Under the pieces are notes generated by a model. The model did no database searches and had not been told where the DNA came from. It saw only the letters and a program-made list of their open reading frames with translations. The position numbers and the translations under genes are program-made. Of a stretch of 64,000 nucleotides of DNA, positions 44,269-53,534 are shown in pieces. This DNA is from Anaerolineales bacterium (GTDB lineage: Bacteria > Chloroflexota > Anaerolineae > Anaerolineales > Villigracilaceae): the NCBI GenBank assembly GCA_025056175.1, contig JANWWK010000004.1, positions 48,436-112,435 on the forward strand. Direction: 5' to 3'. Position 1 is the stretch's first letter. Every line of letters starts with the position of its first letter.

Positions 44269-44269
44269 T

Positions 44270-45466
44270 TCAGCGCAGTTCTTCCAGCAGGGTTTGCATT
44301 TCGTGTTCTTCGTTTTTCTGATGGTCGAAGTATTCGGTCATGAAGGATGAGCGCCGCAGGCGCAAGGCCATCGGCGCGACGGCGCGCAAATCGGTAGCCT
44401 GAACGGTGTCGCGTCCATCGGCGGCGGCATAAGCGCGGGCGGCCTCGAACCAGGTGATTTCTGCCCGGAGCGAATCTATCTGCATTTTTTGGATGAGGTG
44501 GATGGCGCGGGTTGCCAGGTCATCGGGCAGGCGTACCTGCCGCACCAGGCGGCGTGCCGATTGCAGTTCCTCGCGCGCCTGGGCAATTTCTTCGGCGTAT
44601 AAGTTAATCATTGCGCGTGGATTAGCAAGGTAAGCCTGCACCCGCCGGTAGGCTTCCAGGCGTTCTGCCGCATCTGTCAGCCCATGCACGATAACGCGCA
44701 GGCCAAAACGGTCCAAAATCTGAGGGCGGAGTTTGCCCTCTTCCGGGTTCATGGAACCAATCAGCAGAAAACGCGCCCGATAGGTGGCAGCCACCGGCCC
44801 GCGCCGCACGGTGTAGATGCCCTGCGCAGCGGCATCCAGAATAGCGTCCATTATGCTATCATCCAACAGGTTAATTTCGTCAATGTAGAGCAGGTTTTTA
44901 TCGGCCTGCGCCAGGATGCCGCGACGGATTCGCATGCGTTCATGCACGGCGGCGCGTTCGTCCAGGCCGCCCACCACGTCTTCGAGGCGGGCGTTCAACG
45001 GCAGTTCTACCAGCCGCACGCGGTCGGGCGCGGTAAGGGGTTTGCCTTCGGCGTATTTTCGGGCGCATTCCGGGCAGATGGCGTCTATGCCGCCGGTTTC
45101 CACATCTTCGGGCAGGCAGCCGTAATAACATGTGGAGCGTTCAATGACCGGTAACAGGTCCAGCAGCGAGCGGACGGCGGTGGTTTTGGCGGTGCCGCGC
45201 GGGCCAACCAGCAGGATGCCGCCGATGTTGGGGTTGATGAGGCCCAAAATCAGCGCCAGTTTCATTTCGGTTTGCCCCACAATCGCCAGGAAGGGGAAGG
45301 GCAGGGGTTCCGCAATGCCGGAATCGCCCATTTGTGCCAGGTCTTTGGTAATGTTTTTGACCGAGGCAAAGTCCAGCAATTCTTTCAGTGAGCGAAAGTG
45401 CCGCGCCGGTTGGGTGTTTTCGCTCGTTGGGGCGGTGATTTCAGGGGAGGCTTCGGGGGTGGTCAT
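44270..45466 (-). CDS. Magnesium-chelatase ChlI/BchI-like AAA+ ATPase
   Basis: AAA+ ATPase of 398 residues. Walker A is LLVGPRGTAKTT, Walker B is NLLYIDEINLL, and the sensor region GSMNPEEGKLRPQILDRFGL is typical of ChlI. A Cys-rich insertion (CYYGCLPEDVETGG...CPEC) could hold a zinc ion, as in some ChlI/CobN-associated ATPases. There is no ChlD or ChlH subunit nearby, so this is not proof of bacteriochlorophyll synthesis; a chaperone-like or metal-insertion role is possible. The start overlaps the thioesterase stop by 4 bp. Confidence 0.85.
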   Translation of the reverse strand: MTTPEASPEITAPTSENTQPARHFRSLKELLDFASVKNITKDLAQMGDSGIAEPLPFPFLAIVGQTEMKLALILGLINPNIGGILLVGPRGTAKTTAVRSLLDLLPVIERSTCYYGCLPEDVETGGIDAICPECARKYAEGKPLTAPDRVRLVELPLNARLEDVVGGLDERAAVHERMRIRRGILAQADKNLLYIDEINLLDDSIMDAILDAAAQGIYTVRRGPVAATYRARFLLIGSMNPEEGKLRPQILDRFGLRVIVHGLTDAAERLEAYRRVQAYLANPRAMINLYAEEIAQAREELQSARRLVRQVRLPDDLATRAIHLIQKMQIDSLRAEITWFEAARAYAAADGRDTVQATDLRAVAPMALRLRRSSFMTEYFDHQKNEEHEMQTLLEELR

Positions 45467-45945
45467 GCTTGTTTTTGCTCCAGGCGCTGTTTTTGACGCT
45501 GTCGGCCGGCTTCCAGTTTGGCCTGTTCTTCGGGCGTTTCGGCCAGCACTGGCGGCACGGGCGCAGGGTTTCCGGCTTCATCGAGAGCAACATACACCAG
45601 GTAGGCCGTGTTGGTGTGGGTGCGCTCGCCTGTCACCGGGTTTTCGGCTTCGACCTGTACTTCGACTTCGATGGAGGTGCGCCCGGTGTAGGTGACGTGC
45701 GCGGTGAGCGTGACCAAATCTCCCACTTTGATAGGTTGGCGGAAGGTCATGCGGTCTATGGCAACTGTCACGGCACGTTTGCGGGCATGGCGCATGGCTG
45801 CCAGCGCGCCGCATTCGTCCACCAGTTTCATAATCCAGCCGCCATGCACGTTACCGAGCGGGTTGGCGTGTTCGGGTTGCATCAGTTGCGCCAGGCTGAC
45901 CTGTGAAGCGCGCATGGGTTTGGGCGCGGATGAATTCATGCTCAT
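45463..45945 (-). CDS. Hotdog-fold acyl-CoA thioesterase (YciA/BFIT-like)
   Basis: Acyl-CoA thioesterase of 160 residues with the hotdog motif NPLGNVHGGWIMKLVDECGALAA containing the catalytic Asp, then RMTFRQPIKVGDLVTLTAHV. The C-terminal tail (RQRQKQRLEQKQA) is a short charged helix. It hydrolyses acyl-CoA to free acid and CoA. Its position in an envelope operon is not obviously functional. Confidence 0.85.
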   Translation of the reverse strand: MSMNSSAPKPMRASQVSLAQLMQPEHANPLGNVHGGWIMKLVDECGALAAMRHARKRAVTVAIDRMTFRQPIKVGDLVTLTAHVTYTGRTSIEVEVQVEAENPVTGERTHTNTAYLVYVALDEAGNPAPVPPVLAETPEEQAKLEAGRQRQKQRLEQKQA

Positions 45946-45970
45946 TCAGCAATCTGTAAGCGAAAGTGGT

Positions 45971-46348
45971 TCAGTCCATATCCGGGCGGAATTCACCCGA
46001 ATCCAGGGTGTGCAGGCGTTCGGGTTCGTCTTGCAACACGTCTATCATCTCAAAGGGAACGTCGCTCATCATTTTGGGGAGTGGGTTAGACGAGGGAATC
46101 CGAATGCGCCCGGGCGCGGCAGGGGGTTTCTGGCGGGGATGCTCCTCTTCGGAGCGCCGGCGGAAGATGCGCGGGTCGTTGGTTAACTGTCCAACGTACA
46201 CTCCCAGCACAGAATACACTTCGCGTTGTGGAGTCACGAAGCCAATCCATTCTCCCTGGCGGTTGAAGAGATAAGGGTACACCAGAAAGGCTTCAGCGTC
46301 GCCGCGCGTGGAGAAGATGGGAATGACAGTGTTAGACATCATGGTCAA
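45971..46348 (-). CDS. Small beta-flower-like protein, function unknown
   Basis: Protein of 125 residues whose first 60 residues show four beta-like repeats (IFSTRGDAEAFL, YLFNRQGEWIGFVT, VYSVLGVYVGQLT, RIFRRR), the pattern of the small 4-fold beta-flower domain. The C-terminal half is Pro- and Arg-rich and probably disordered. There is no signal peptide. It overlaps gtrA by 4 bp and is in the envelope operon. I cannot assign a function. Confidence 0.6.
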   Translation of the reverse strand: MTMMSNTVIPIFSTRGDAEAFLVYPYLFNRQGEWIGFVTPQREVYSVLGVYVGQLTNDPRIFRRRSEEEHPRQKPPAAPGRIRIPSSNPLPKMMSDVPFEMIDVLQDEPERLHTLDSGEFRPDMD

Positions 46349-46806
46349 TCTATATCATTATACGTCCAATAGCGGTTGACGAAGTAATTCCAAAGCATGA
46401 CGATTCCGATGGCAATCGCCAGAGTGGCATTGTGGCTGATGAAGGTGTGGCTGTGCGCCAGCAGGTCGAGCGAGGAGGTCTCCAGCAGATGGTCCAGGGC
46501 GGGTTCGCCGATTTTCAGGATGGGAACGCGGATGACCAGGCCGATGGCGTTGACGATGGTGAATTGGATGAGCTGTCCGAAAACGTGTTTTGTGCGAGAT
46601 TCGGGATACGTCCACAAGCGATTCCAGGTGAAGTTGCTCAAAACGGCGCACACGAAAGAGACGCTGCCGGCGACGACCAGGGTGGCTTTTGCCAGCCAGA
46701 CCAGCAGATTCATGACACCAAAATCAATCAGCGCACCCAGTGCGCCGACGATGGCAAACTTGATGAAACGTGTCCGTTCGACCGGATTTTTGAGCAGCGC
46801 CGTCAT
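46345..46806 (-). CDS. GtrA-family membrane protein
   Basis: Membrane protein of 153 residues with four helices and the family pattern [28 protein letters not shown] and ending [11 protein letters not shown]. GtrA proteins flip lipid-linked sugars across the membrane for surface glycosylation. It is overlapped by 4 bp with the UDP-sugar decarboxylase and the beta-flower gene. Confidence 0.88.
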   Translation of the reverse strand: MTALLKNPVERTRFIKFAIVGALGALIDFGVMNLLVWLAKATLVVAGSVSFVCAVLSNFTWNRLWTYPESRTKHVFGQLIQFTIVNAIGLVIRVPILKIGEPALDHLLETSSLDLLAHSHTFISHNATLAIAIGIVMLWNYFVNRYWTYNDID

Positions 46807-47765
46807 TCCGTCAGACCAAGTTTTTGCTTGAAGTAAGGGATAGTACGTCGCAGGCCTTCTTCCAGGCTGATTTTCGGCTCCCAGCCGAGAATTTCGCGGG
46901 CGCGGGTGATGTCGGGACGACGGCGCTGGGGGTCGCGCGTGCTGCGCGCACGGGGCAGGAACTGAATGCCAGCAGAGTTGCCGGTGATGCGGTTGATGGT
47001 TTCGGCAAATTCCAGAATGCTCATTTCCACCGGATTGCCGATGTTGACCGGCATGTGTTCATTCGAGTAAAGCAGGCGCACCACACCTTCGATGAGGTCA
47101 TCCACATAACAAAACGAGCGTGTTTGTGAGCCATCACCATACACGGTGAGGGGTTTGCCCAGCAAGGCCTGTTTGAGCAGGTTGGGCAGGGCGCGCCCGT
47201 CTTCCAAATCCATGCGCGGGCCATAGGTGTTGAAGATGCGCACGATGCGGGTATCCACGCCGTGCTGGCGATGGTAGGCCAGGGTGAGGGCCTCGGCGAA
47301 GCGTTTGGCTTCATCGTACACGGCGCGCTCTCCTGCCGGGTCCACATTGCCGGGGTAGGATTCTTTCTGGGGATGTTCCAGCGGGTCGCCATAGATTTCG
47401 CTGGTGGAGGCCAGCAGGAAACGCGCATGGTTGGCTTTTGCCAGTCCGAGCGTGTTGTGTGTGCCGAGCGCCCCGGCTTTCATCGTCTGGATGGGCAGGT
47501 TGAAATAGGCCAGTGGCGATTGCGGGTTGGGGCTGGCCGGAGAAGCAAAATGCAACACGGCATCTACTTTGCCAGCGATGTAAATGTAGTTGGAAACATC
47601 GTGTTTGTAGAAGGTGAAGTTTTCGTTGCCCATCAGGTGGGCGATGTTTTCCCGCGAGCCGGTGATGAAGTTATCTAACCCAACCACCTGGTGTCCTTCT
47701 GCAAGCAGACGGTCGCACAGGTGCGAACCGAGAAAGCCGGCCGCGCCGGTGATAACGATACGCAT
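46803..47765 (-). CDS. UDP-glucuronate decarboxylase-like extended SDR
   Basis: NAD-dependent nucleotide-sugar enzyme of 320 residues. It starts [16 protein letters not shown] (nucleotide-binding GxxGxxG), has [20 protein letters not shown], catalytic YDEAKRFAE (YxxxK), [10 protein letters not shown] and [12 protein letters not shown], all features of UDP-xylose synthases. It makes UDP-xylose (or related) for envelope glycans. It is the first gene of the overlapping nine-gene operon; the ATG at 47765 was chosen over a slightly longer start. Confidence 0.9.
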   Translation of the reverse strand: MRIVITGAAGFLGSHLCDRLLAEGHQVVGLDNFITGSRENIAHLMGNENFTFYKHDVSNYIYIAGKVDAVLHFASPASPNPQSPLAYFNLPIQTMKAGALGTHNTLGLAKANHARFLLASTSEIYGDPLEHPQKESYPGNVDPAGERAVYDEAKRFAEALTLAYHRQHGVDTRIVRIFNTYGPRMDLEDGRALPNLLKQALLGKPLTVYGDGSQTRSFCYVDDLIEGVVRLLYSNEHMPVNIGNPVEMSILEFAETINRITGNSAGIQFLPRARSTRDPQRRRPDITRAREILGWEPKISLEEGLRRTIPYFKQKLGLTE

Positions 47766-47846
47766 GAGTCCTCCGAGCAAATATCGAGAAGTTATCGTAA
47801 AGCGAGGGGATGGATTCTCTCCCCAATTTTACCTGTTGTTTGGCAG

Positions 47847-49514
47847 TTACTTCCAATCTATTGTTTGTATCAATCCATCGTTGGTGACCTGAATGGCTTC
47901 GCCGGTAGCGGCATCTATCATCCAGAGATTGCCTTCGTAAACGATAGCGACGAAATCGCCCTCCAGGAACGAGGGCGCCGAAGGCGACCAGAGCGGAATC
48001 TGGGGTTGTAGGCCAGGCGCGCCGGGAGAAGGGAAGACCACGCGCCGGTTCGAACCGTCGCGGTCCATCAGCACCAGTTGATAACCGGAAATATCGGATT
48101 GCTGGGGCAGGAGTGCCTGGAGATAGGCGACATAGTAGGCCAGTTCGTTGCCCCGTTTGGCAGCGCGGGAGGCCGAAGCGTAAGCAAACATGCCGCTTTG
48201 CGCTTTTACCTGCACCAGGGCGTTCGAGTCCAGCGAGAGAGCGTTCAGGTCGAAGTTGGGCGATTCTTCCGGGTTGACCAGGCCCGGCGGCGGGGCATGT
48301 GTCACCACGAACAGGGTGCGTCCATCAGCACCCCATCCGACCGGTGGTATCAGCGCCCAATCCGAGCGGGTTTGCAGCGGTGTGATTTCCAGCAGAGGAA
48401 GCAAACGCTTCTCTCGAAAACTGACGATGCCCATGCCATCCGGGCGGCTGTAGGCCAGCAGATTGCCGGTTGGAGACCAGAAATAGGCGGTTCCCCACCA
48501 GCCATATACCCCGCCGGTGTTGGCCTCAATAATTTTCTCGCGTACGCCCAGGTTGCCGTTGGGGGCAAATTTCATGCGGTAGAGGTCGTTGTTGGCCTGC
48601 CAGCCAGGCGCGGCAGTGCGCGGCTCAACGGTAGAATACAACAGCGTAAACGAGGCCAGCGGGTCGAAATCGGCAAAGTGGATAACGTTGGAGGTGCGCA
48701 GGTTGATGGGTTTGGCTTTGGGGTCGTTCAGGTCCAGCACCCACAGGGTGTTAATTTCCTGGTCTGCCGGCCTGGCTGATTTGCGGGTGTAGAGCAGCCA
48801 GCGCCGGTCTGTCGAAAGGCGAAAGATACGCCCATCCAGCGGCGTGGCCGGGTCTTCAATGACCACAAGCGGAATACGGTTGGAGGTCGAGCCTTCCATC
48901 ATCCACGCGCTGCCCGCCGCCAGATAGACCAGTTTTCCGGCAATGGGCAGCGGGGCAAACGGAGCACGTGCGCCGACCATCACAATTTCCGGCACTGCCG
49001 GCTCCAGGATGGTCACCCGCGAGGGCGTGCGGCTGACCAGCACATCGTTCTCGAAGTATTTGCGGTAGGTGATTTCCCGCACGCCGTTCTGACCAGGCTG
49101 GACGATAAGCGTTTCACCCTGCGGCAGAGATTCGTTTCGCACTGTCTGGCGTTCGTAGGGGATGGTTTCCTGCTCGGTCTCGAATTCTTCGCGCCCGCGT
49201 GTGATTTCGATGCTGAGCCCTTCGCTCACCAGCGCATAGAGAGGCGGTTGGACTTTATCCAGACTTCCAACCTGTAACCCGGCGCTTTTCAGGGCTTCGG
49301 CAACCGTGCTTCCGGCTGGCACTTGCGCCGTGAAGGTTTGTCCATCGGCGCGCAGGTTGACTGCTACGTTCACCCGTCCCTGCGAAACCTGTGGCGCCAG
49401 GCAGCCTGATAGCAGCGCAAACGAAACAATCAGCCATCCCCCCAACATCAAAGCACGTGCCGAAAGACGGGCGTACACAGAATGGCACTTTGGGGCAGAC
49501 TGCATTTGTGGCAT
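47847..49514 (-). CDS. Lipoprotein with DUF348/G5-like domains and beta-propeller
   Basis: Lipoprotein of 555 residues. Signal peptide with lipobox LLSGC (Cys38). A DUF348 (ubiquitin-like) domain follows ([23 protein letters not shown]), then a G5-type region ([35 protein letters not shown]) and six or so beta-propeller blades (about 190-555; repeats such as [33 protein letters not shown]). DUF348/G5 domains usually bind cell-wall material. A role in surface or wall sensing is plausible; the propeller's ligand is unknown. Confidence 0.75.
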   Translation of the reverse strand: MPQMQSAPKCHSVYARLSARALMLGGWLIVSFALLSGCLAPQVSQGRVNVAVNLRADGQTFTAQVPAGSTVAEALKSAGLQVGSLDKVQPPLYALVSEGLSIEITRGREEFETEQETIPYERQTVRNESLPQGETLIVQPGQNGVREITYRKYFENDVLVSRTPSRVTILEPAVPEIVMVGARAPFAPLPIAGKLVYLAAGSAWMMEGSTSNRIPLVVIEDPATPLDGRIFRLSTDRRWLLYTRKSARPADQEINTLWVLDLNDPKAKPINLRTSNVIHFADFDPLASFTLLYSTVEPRTAAPGWQANNDLYRMKFAPNGNLGVREKIIEANTGGVYGWWGTAYFWSPTGNLLAYSRPDGMGIVSFREKRLLPLLEITPLQTRSDWALIPPVGWGADGRTLFVVTHAPPPGLVNPEESPNFDLNALSLDSNALVQVKAQSGMFAYASASRAAKRGNELAYYVAYLQALLPQQSDISGYQLVLMDRDGSNRRVVFPSPGAPGLQPQIPLWSPSAPSFLEGDFVAIVYEGNLWMIDAATGEAIQVTNDGLIQTIDWK

Positions 49515-49547
49515 GGGCGGGTTTGGCGAGACGAAGGTATAATCGGG

Positions 49548-50114
49548 CTACTTCGTCCGTCCGGTCAGGGTCAGCGTTCCATCGGTAATCGTGATGCTTT
49601 CCAGCCGAAAGCCGATGGCTGCGGGGCCGAGTGCGCCGGTGAAGGCCTCGCGTATCAGGCCGGAGATGGTCTTGTTCAGCCCTTCTGGCGCAGGAAAGGG
49701 GCCGAAATCGGCAGATACGACCTCGATGACCGGCTGACCGCTGGCATCCACGGTGGCCGAAATCACAATCCGCACATTGGCCTGAAAGACACCTTGCGTG
49801 GCTTTGCCGTAAATTTGAATTTGCCCATCGCGCAGGTACACTTGCGGGTCGGTCAGCAAGGGCGATTCTTCCTGTGTCAGCCGGGCAGCGACGAGTGACG
49901 TCAGCTGGCTTTCGGAAACGCTCAGAGAGAGCGTGCCGCTCTGGGCGGCGGCGGTGCGGGCGGCCTTCAATTGTTCTTCGAGCGTGAGCGCCGATTCGGT
50001 CGAAACTGGCACACGGGTAGCAGGGTAATCGGGCCCGCCCGTCTGGATGGTGCATGCCAGCGATGCCAGAATCAGACTCACAAGCATCAGCGCAAACGGA
50101 ATCTTGCGTTTCAT
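49548..50114 (-). CDS. LmeA/DUF2993-like lipoprotein
   Basis: Lipoprotein of 188 residues with signal peptide and lipobox LASLAC (Cys20). The mature region is beta-rich with LSLSVSESQLTSLVAARL, DPQVYLRDGQIQIYGKAT and ESITITDGTLTLTGR, which resembles LmeA/DUF2993 proteins that bind phospholipid or mannolipid. The resemblance is from memory. It is 33 bp upstream of the larger lipoprotein on the same strand; the ATG at 50114 was chosen because the signal peptide starts there. Confidence 0.7.
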   Translation of the reverse strand: MKRKIPFALMLVSLILASLACTIQTGGPDYPATRVPVSTESALTLEEQLKAARTAAAQSGTLSLSVSESQLTSLVAARLTQEESPLLTDPQVYLRDGQIQIYGKATQGVFQANVRIVISATVDASGQPVIEVVSADFGPFPAPEGLNKTISGLIREAFTGALGPAAIGFRLESITITDGTLTLTGRTK

Positions 50115-50192
50115 GAGTTGCGTTCTCCGATTAAAAATCACTCATTGATAAAGTGCCTGGCATCTGGCCGGGCAAAGTGGAGCAATTATAGC

Positions 50193-50753
50193 ATGAGCGA
50201 ATCTCAAAATCTTTCAGAACCCCGTCTGCCCCTTTTGTTGGAGGGTTTGTTGTTTGTAGCGGGAGAACCGGTCAGCCCAATGCAGCTGGCCGCTGCGCTG
50301 AATGTGACCGTTGCCGAAGTGGAAAATGGCCTGCAGGCCCTGGAAGAACAGTTGAATCAGCGCGCGCTGCGCCTGCAACGACATGCCGGGCGGGTGCAGT
50401 TGACGACCGCTCCTGAGCTGGCTGAACCCATCGAACGCTTTTTGGGACTGGAGGCATCCAGCCGTCTGAGCCGCGCGGCGCTGGAGACCCTGGCAATCAT
50501 CGCCTATCAGCAGCCGGTGACGCGTCCGGCCGTCGATGCCATTCGTGGCGTGAACAGCGATGGCGTTATCAAGAGTCTTTTGAGCAAGGGCTTGCTTCAG
50601 GAGGTGGGTCGCTCCGAAGGCCCGGGTCGCCCGATTTTGTATGGCACTACGCCACAATTCTTACAGCACTTTGGCCTGAATTCGCTCTCTGAACTGCCGC
50701 CTTTAAACCCGGTGGAGGCCGGAGAAAAAGACGTGGAGCTGCTCAAAGGGTAG
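50193..50753 (+). CDS. scpB: Segregation and condensation protein ScpB
   Basis: Winged-helix subunit of the SMC-ScpAB chromosome condensation complex, 186 residues. It has LLEGLLFVAGEPVSPMQLA, ALETLAIIAYQQPVTRPAVDAIRGVNSDGVIKSLLSKGLLQEVGRSEGPGRPILYGTT-type sequence (shown here only in part), the clear ScpB signature. The ATG at 50193 begins the conserved part. ScpA is not in the window. A terminator follows before fabF. Confidence 0.93.
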   Translation: MSESQNLSEPRLPLLLEGLLFVAGEPVSPMQLAAALNVTVAEVENGLQALEEQLNQRALRLQRHAGRVQLTTAPELAEPIERFLGLEASSRLSRAALETLAIIAYQQPVTRPAVDAIRGVNSDGVIKSLLSKGLLQEVGRSEGPGRPILYGTTPQFLQHFGLNSLSELPPLNPVEAGEKDVELLKG

Positions 50754-50792
50754 TTCGGAAGCGTATCCCTTTTTCAAACGATGTGTTAAGAC

Positions 50793-50829
50793 CGTAGGGC
50801 AATTTTCCAGATTGCCCTGCGATTTTTTT
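50793..50829 (+). terminator. Terminator between scpB and fabF
   Basis: Stem AGGGCAAT (50796-50803) with ATTGCCCT (50811-50818), extended by three further pairs including one wobble, loop of 7 nt, then T7 at 50823-50829. It ends 15 bp before the fabF start, so fabF needs its own promoter or partial read-through. Confidence 0.8.
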
Positions 50830-50844
50830 CTGGGAGAAGACTCG

Positions 50845-52095
50845 ATGACTCGAAAACGCGTTGTCGTTACCGGCCTGGGTTGCATTAGCCCGCTGGGAAA
50901 CAACATGCAAGATACCTGGAACGCTTTGCTGGCAGGTCAATCGGGCGCAGGCCCGATTACGCTCTTCGATGCCAGCCGTCACAAAACCCGTTTTGCCTGC
51001 GAAGTGAAAGGCTTTGACCCGGCGGCTGTGTTCGGCTCGCGCGAAGCCCGCCGCATGGACCGTTTCTGCCAGTTTGCGGTTGCCGCTGCGCAGGAAGCCG
51101 TTGAACACGCTGCACTGGTGGTGACTGAAGCCAATCGCGACCGAATCGGCGTTCTGGTCGGTACCGGCATTGGCGGCATTGGCACGCTGCTGGAACAAAT
51201 CGAAGTTCTGCGCGAGAAGGGCCCGGAGCGGGTCAGTCCTTTTCTCGTCCCGATGATGATTGCAGATAACGCTGCCGCGACCATTGCGCTGCGGATGGGG
51301 GTGCGCGGCCCGAATGCGGCCTTTGTCACCGCGTGTGCCACCGGTTCAAACGCCGTTGGCGAGGCGGCAGAAGTGATTCGGCGCGGCGCAGCCGATGTTA
51401 TGCTGGCAGGAGGCGCTGAAGCCTCTATCGTTTCGGTGGCGATGGCCGGGTTGAACGTCATGACTGCCCTCTCGACCCGCAACGATGACCCGCAAACGGC
51501 CTCGCGCCCGTTCGACAAAGACCGCGATGGTTTCGTGATGGGGGAAGGTGCGGGCATTCTGGTGCTGGAATCGCTGGAACATGCCCTTGCCCGCGGTGCG
51601 CAGATTCTCGCAGAAATCTCTGGCTATGGCACGAGCGATGACGCTTACCACATCTCGGCGCCTGCCGAAAACGGGGCGGGCGCGGCGCTGTGCATGAAAC
51701 TGGCGCTCGAAGATGCCGGTCTGACCCCCGCGCAGATAGATTACATCAACGCGCACGGTACTTCGACCCCGCTCAACGACAAATCTGAAACGGCGGCCAT
51801 CAAAACGGTCTTTGGTGAACACGCTTATCGCGTGCCGGTCTCTTCCACCAAATCGATGACCGGCCATTTGCTGGGCGCTTCTGGCGCGGTGGAGGCTGCT
51901 ATTTGTGTTGCAGTCTTTCAGCACGGCATTCTCCCGCCCACCATCAACTACTTTACTCCAGACCCCGAATGTGACCTGGATTACGTGCCGAACACACCCC
52001 GCCCGGCGCAGCCGCGTCACATCATGTCCAATTCGTTTGGTTTTGGCGGACACAACGCCACGTTGATTCTTAGCCGCTGGCAACCGGCAGAATAG
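50845..52095 (+). CDS. fabF: Beta-ketoacyl-ACP synthase II
   Basis: Fatty-acid elongation condensing enzyme (KAS II), 416 residues. The catalytic Cys164 is in the VTACATGSNAVG motif; histidines are in INAHGTSTPLNDK and MTGHLLGASG. FVMGEGAGILVLE and NSFGFGGHNATLI are also typical. The start at 50845 follows a GGGAG site; an earlier in-frame start lies inside the terminator. fabH follows 44 bp downstream, so both may share a promoter. Confidence 0.96.
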   Translation: MTRKRVVVTGLGCISPLGNNMQDTWNALLAGQSGAGPITLFDASRHKTRFACEVKGFDPAAVFGSREARRMDRFCQFAVAAAQEAVEHAALVVTEANRDRIGVLVGTGIGGIGTLLEQIEVLREKGPERVSPFLVPMMIADNAAATIALRMGVRGPNAAFVTACATGSNAVGEAAEVIRRGAADVMLAGGAEASIVSVAMAGLNVMTALSTRNDDPQTASRPFDKDRDGFVMGEGAGILVLESLEHALARGAQILAEISGYGTSDDAYHISAPAENGAGAALCMKLALEDAGLTPAQIDYINAHGTSTPLNDKSETAAIKTVFGEHAYRVPVSSTKSMTGHLLGASGAVEAAICVAVFQHGILPPTINYFTPDPECDLDYVPNTPRPAQPRHIMSNSFGFGGHNATLILSRWQPAE

Positions 52096-52139
52096 CCTGA
52101 CCGCCGGCTTCCGGCAGGCTGAAACAAGGGAGCGTCTTT

Positions 52140-53246
52140 ATGCCTTACGCGCATATCACCGGCTGGGGGATGGCTGTCCCCCAGAAGGTTCTGACGAACG
52201 ATGATTTGAGCAAACTGGTCGAAACCAGCGATGAGTGGATTCGGGAGCGCACCGGCATCCGCGAGCGGCGCATTGCTTCCGAGTCGGAAACTGCTTCGGC
52301 GCTAGGCGCAGAAGCCGCCTTTAAGGCGCTGAGCATGGCCGGGTTACTGCCCAGCCAGGTAGATTTAATCATCTGTTCCACTTCCTCGCCGGAGTATATT
52401 TTCCCCGCCACGGCCTCGCTCATTCAGGACAAAATCGGCGCCTCAAACGCCGGAGCCTTTGACCTGCTGGCGGCCTGCACCGGGTTCATCTACGCGCTCG
52501 ATATGGCGGCGCAATCCATCCGCTCGGGCGCGCTGAAGACCGTGCTGGTGATTGGCGCAGAAAATCTCTCGCGCTACACCAATTACAAAGACCGCAACAC
52601 CTGCATTTTGTTCGGCGATGGCGCGGGGGCCTTTGTCTTGCAAGCCAGCGAGAAACCCGGCGGCGTGATGGGGTCGGTGTTGCATTCCGATGGTTCGGGC
52701 GGCAAATTCCTGCTGGTTCCGGCCAGCGGCAGCGGCCACCCCGCCAGCGAGGAGACGGTGCGGAGCGGCCTGCACTTCATTCACATGGACGGCAAAGAAG
52801 TCTTCCGCTTTGCAACGCGTGTGATGGCGCAGGCTACCCAGGAGGCCGCCCAAAAATCGGGCTGGAAACCCGAAGATTTGGCGCTGGTGGTGCCGCATCA
52901 GGCCAATATCCGCATCATCGAGGCCGCCGCGCGCAGCTTGAAGATGCCGATGGACAGGTTTTTCGTTAACCTGGAGCGGTATGGGAATACCTCCACGGCG
53001 TCTATTCCGATTGCGGCGGTGGAAGCCGTGCAGGTGGGAAAGTTGAAACCCGGCGATAAGGTAGTTTTCGTTGGTTTTGGCGCCGGGCTGACCTGGGGCG
53101 CGCTGGCCGTTGAGTGGAGTGGGCCGCTCTTGCCTGAACGCACCATCCGTGCCGAATGGTTCAGGCCGTTTGCCCGCCTGCGCTCGTTCCTGCGCCGTGT
53201 ATTGCGGAAACTGGAGGGCATTCTGTTTGGACGCGAGTTGTGGTAA
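52140..53246 (+). CDS. fabH: Beta-ketoacyl-ACP synthase III with basic C-terminal tail
   Basis: Initiating condensing enzyme KAS III, 368 residues. Catalytic Cys113 is in the AACTGF motif, His in VVPHQANIRII and Asn in ERYGNTSTASIP, and the enzyme ends like FabH with FVGFGAGLTWGA. The last ~45 residues (RPFARLRSFLRRVLRKLEG and after) go beyond the usual family end of about 325-330 and are strongly basic and helical, so they may bind membrane or ACP. It follows fabF and is followed by tatA 24 bp after its stop. Confidence 0.94.
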   Translation: MPYAHITGWGMAVPQKVLTNDDLSKLVETSDEWIRERTGIRERRIASESETASALGAEAAFKALSMAGLLPSQVDLIICSTSSPEYIFPATASLIQDKIGASNAGAFDLLAACTGFIYALDMAAQSIRSGALKTVLVIGAENLSRYTNYKDRNTCILFGDGAGAFVLQASEKPGGVMGSVLHSDGSGGKFLLVPASGSGHPASEETVRSGLHFIHMDGKEVFRFATRVMAQATQEAAQKSGWKPEDLALVVPHQANIRIIEAAARSLKMPMDRFFVNLERYGNTSTASIPIAAVEAVQVGKLKPGDKVVFVGFGAGLTWGALAVEWSGPLLPERTIRAEWFRPFARLRSFLRRVLRKLEGILFGRELW

Positions 53247-53270
53247 CATTCTGGCGAAAGGAGCAAACCG

Positions 53271-53450
53271 ATGGTGCGTCTTGGACCTACGGAACTGATT
53301 ATTATTCTGGTGATTGTCATCATCCTCTTCGGCCCTGGCCGATTGGGGAACGTGCTTGGAGAACTCGGCAAAGGATTGCGCTCGTTCAAAGATGCTTTGA
53401 GTGGTGAAAAAGACGAAACCCCCAAATCCGAAAAGAGCGACCAGCCCTGA
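53271..53450 (+). CDS. tatA: TatA/E-type twin-arginine translocase subunit
   Basis: Small membrane protein of 59 residues: a short polar start, a single helix (LIIILVIVIILF), then GPGRLGNVLGELGKGLRSFKDAL, the TatA amphipathic helix with FGPxxLGxxxxxLGKGLRxFKxA signature, and an acidic/basic tail. A strong AAAGGAG site precedes the ATG. TatC is not in the window. Confidence 0.95.
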   Translation: MVRLGPTELIIILVIVIILFGPGRLGNVLGELGKGLRSFKDALSGEKDETPKSEKSDQP

Positions 53451-53496
53451 CCTTTCACGCTCCAACCAAAAACCGTTTCACCCCTGCCAACAAACA

Positions 53497-53522
53497 GGCT
53501 TCCGCCAAAGGGAGCCTTTTTT
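53497..53522 (+). terminator. Terminator after tatA
   Basis: Stem GGCTTCC (53497-53503) with GGGAGCC (53510-53516), one wobble pair, 6-nt loop, then T6. It separates tatA from the next hydrolase gene. Confidence 0.65.
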
Positions 53523-53534
53523 CTTCACAAGACG

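Noticed and set aside
44270..45466. Evidence for bacteriochlorophyll-based phototrophy from the ChlI-like gene
   Set aside because: ChlI-like ATPases are widespread in non-phototrophs, and no ChlD, ChlH, reaction-centre or other bch genes occur in the window.
50812..50844. Longer N-terminus for FabF
   Set aside because: The extra codons lie inside the terminator stem and T-tract, and the internal ATG has a good ribosome site and starts the conserved fold.
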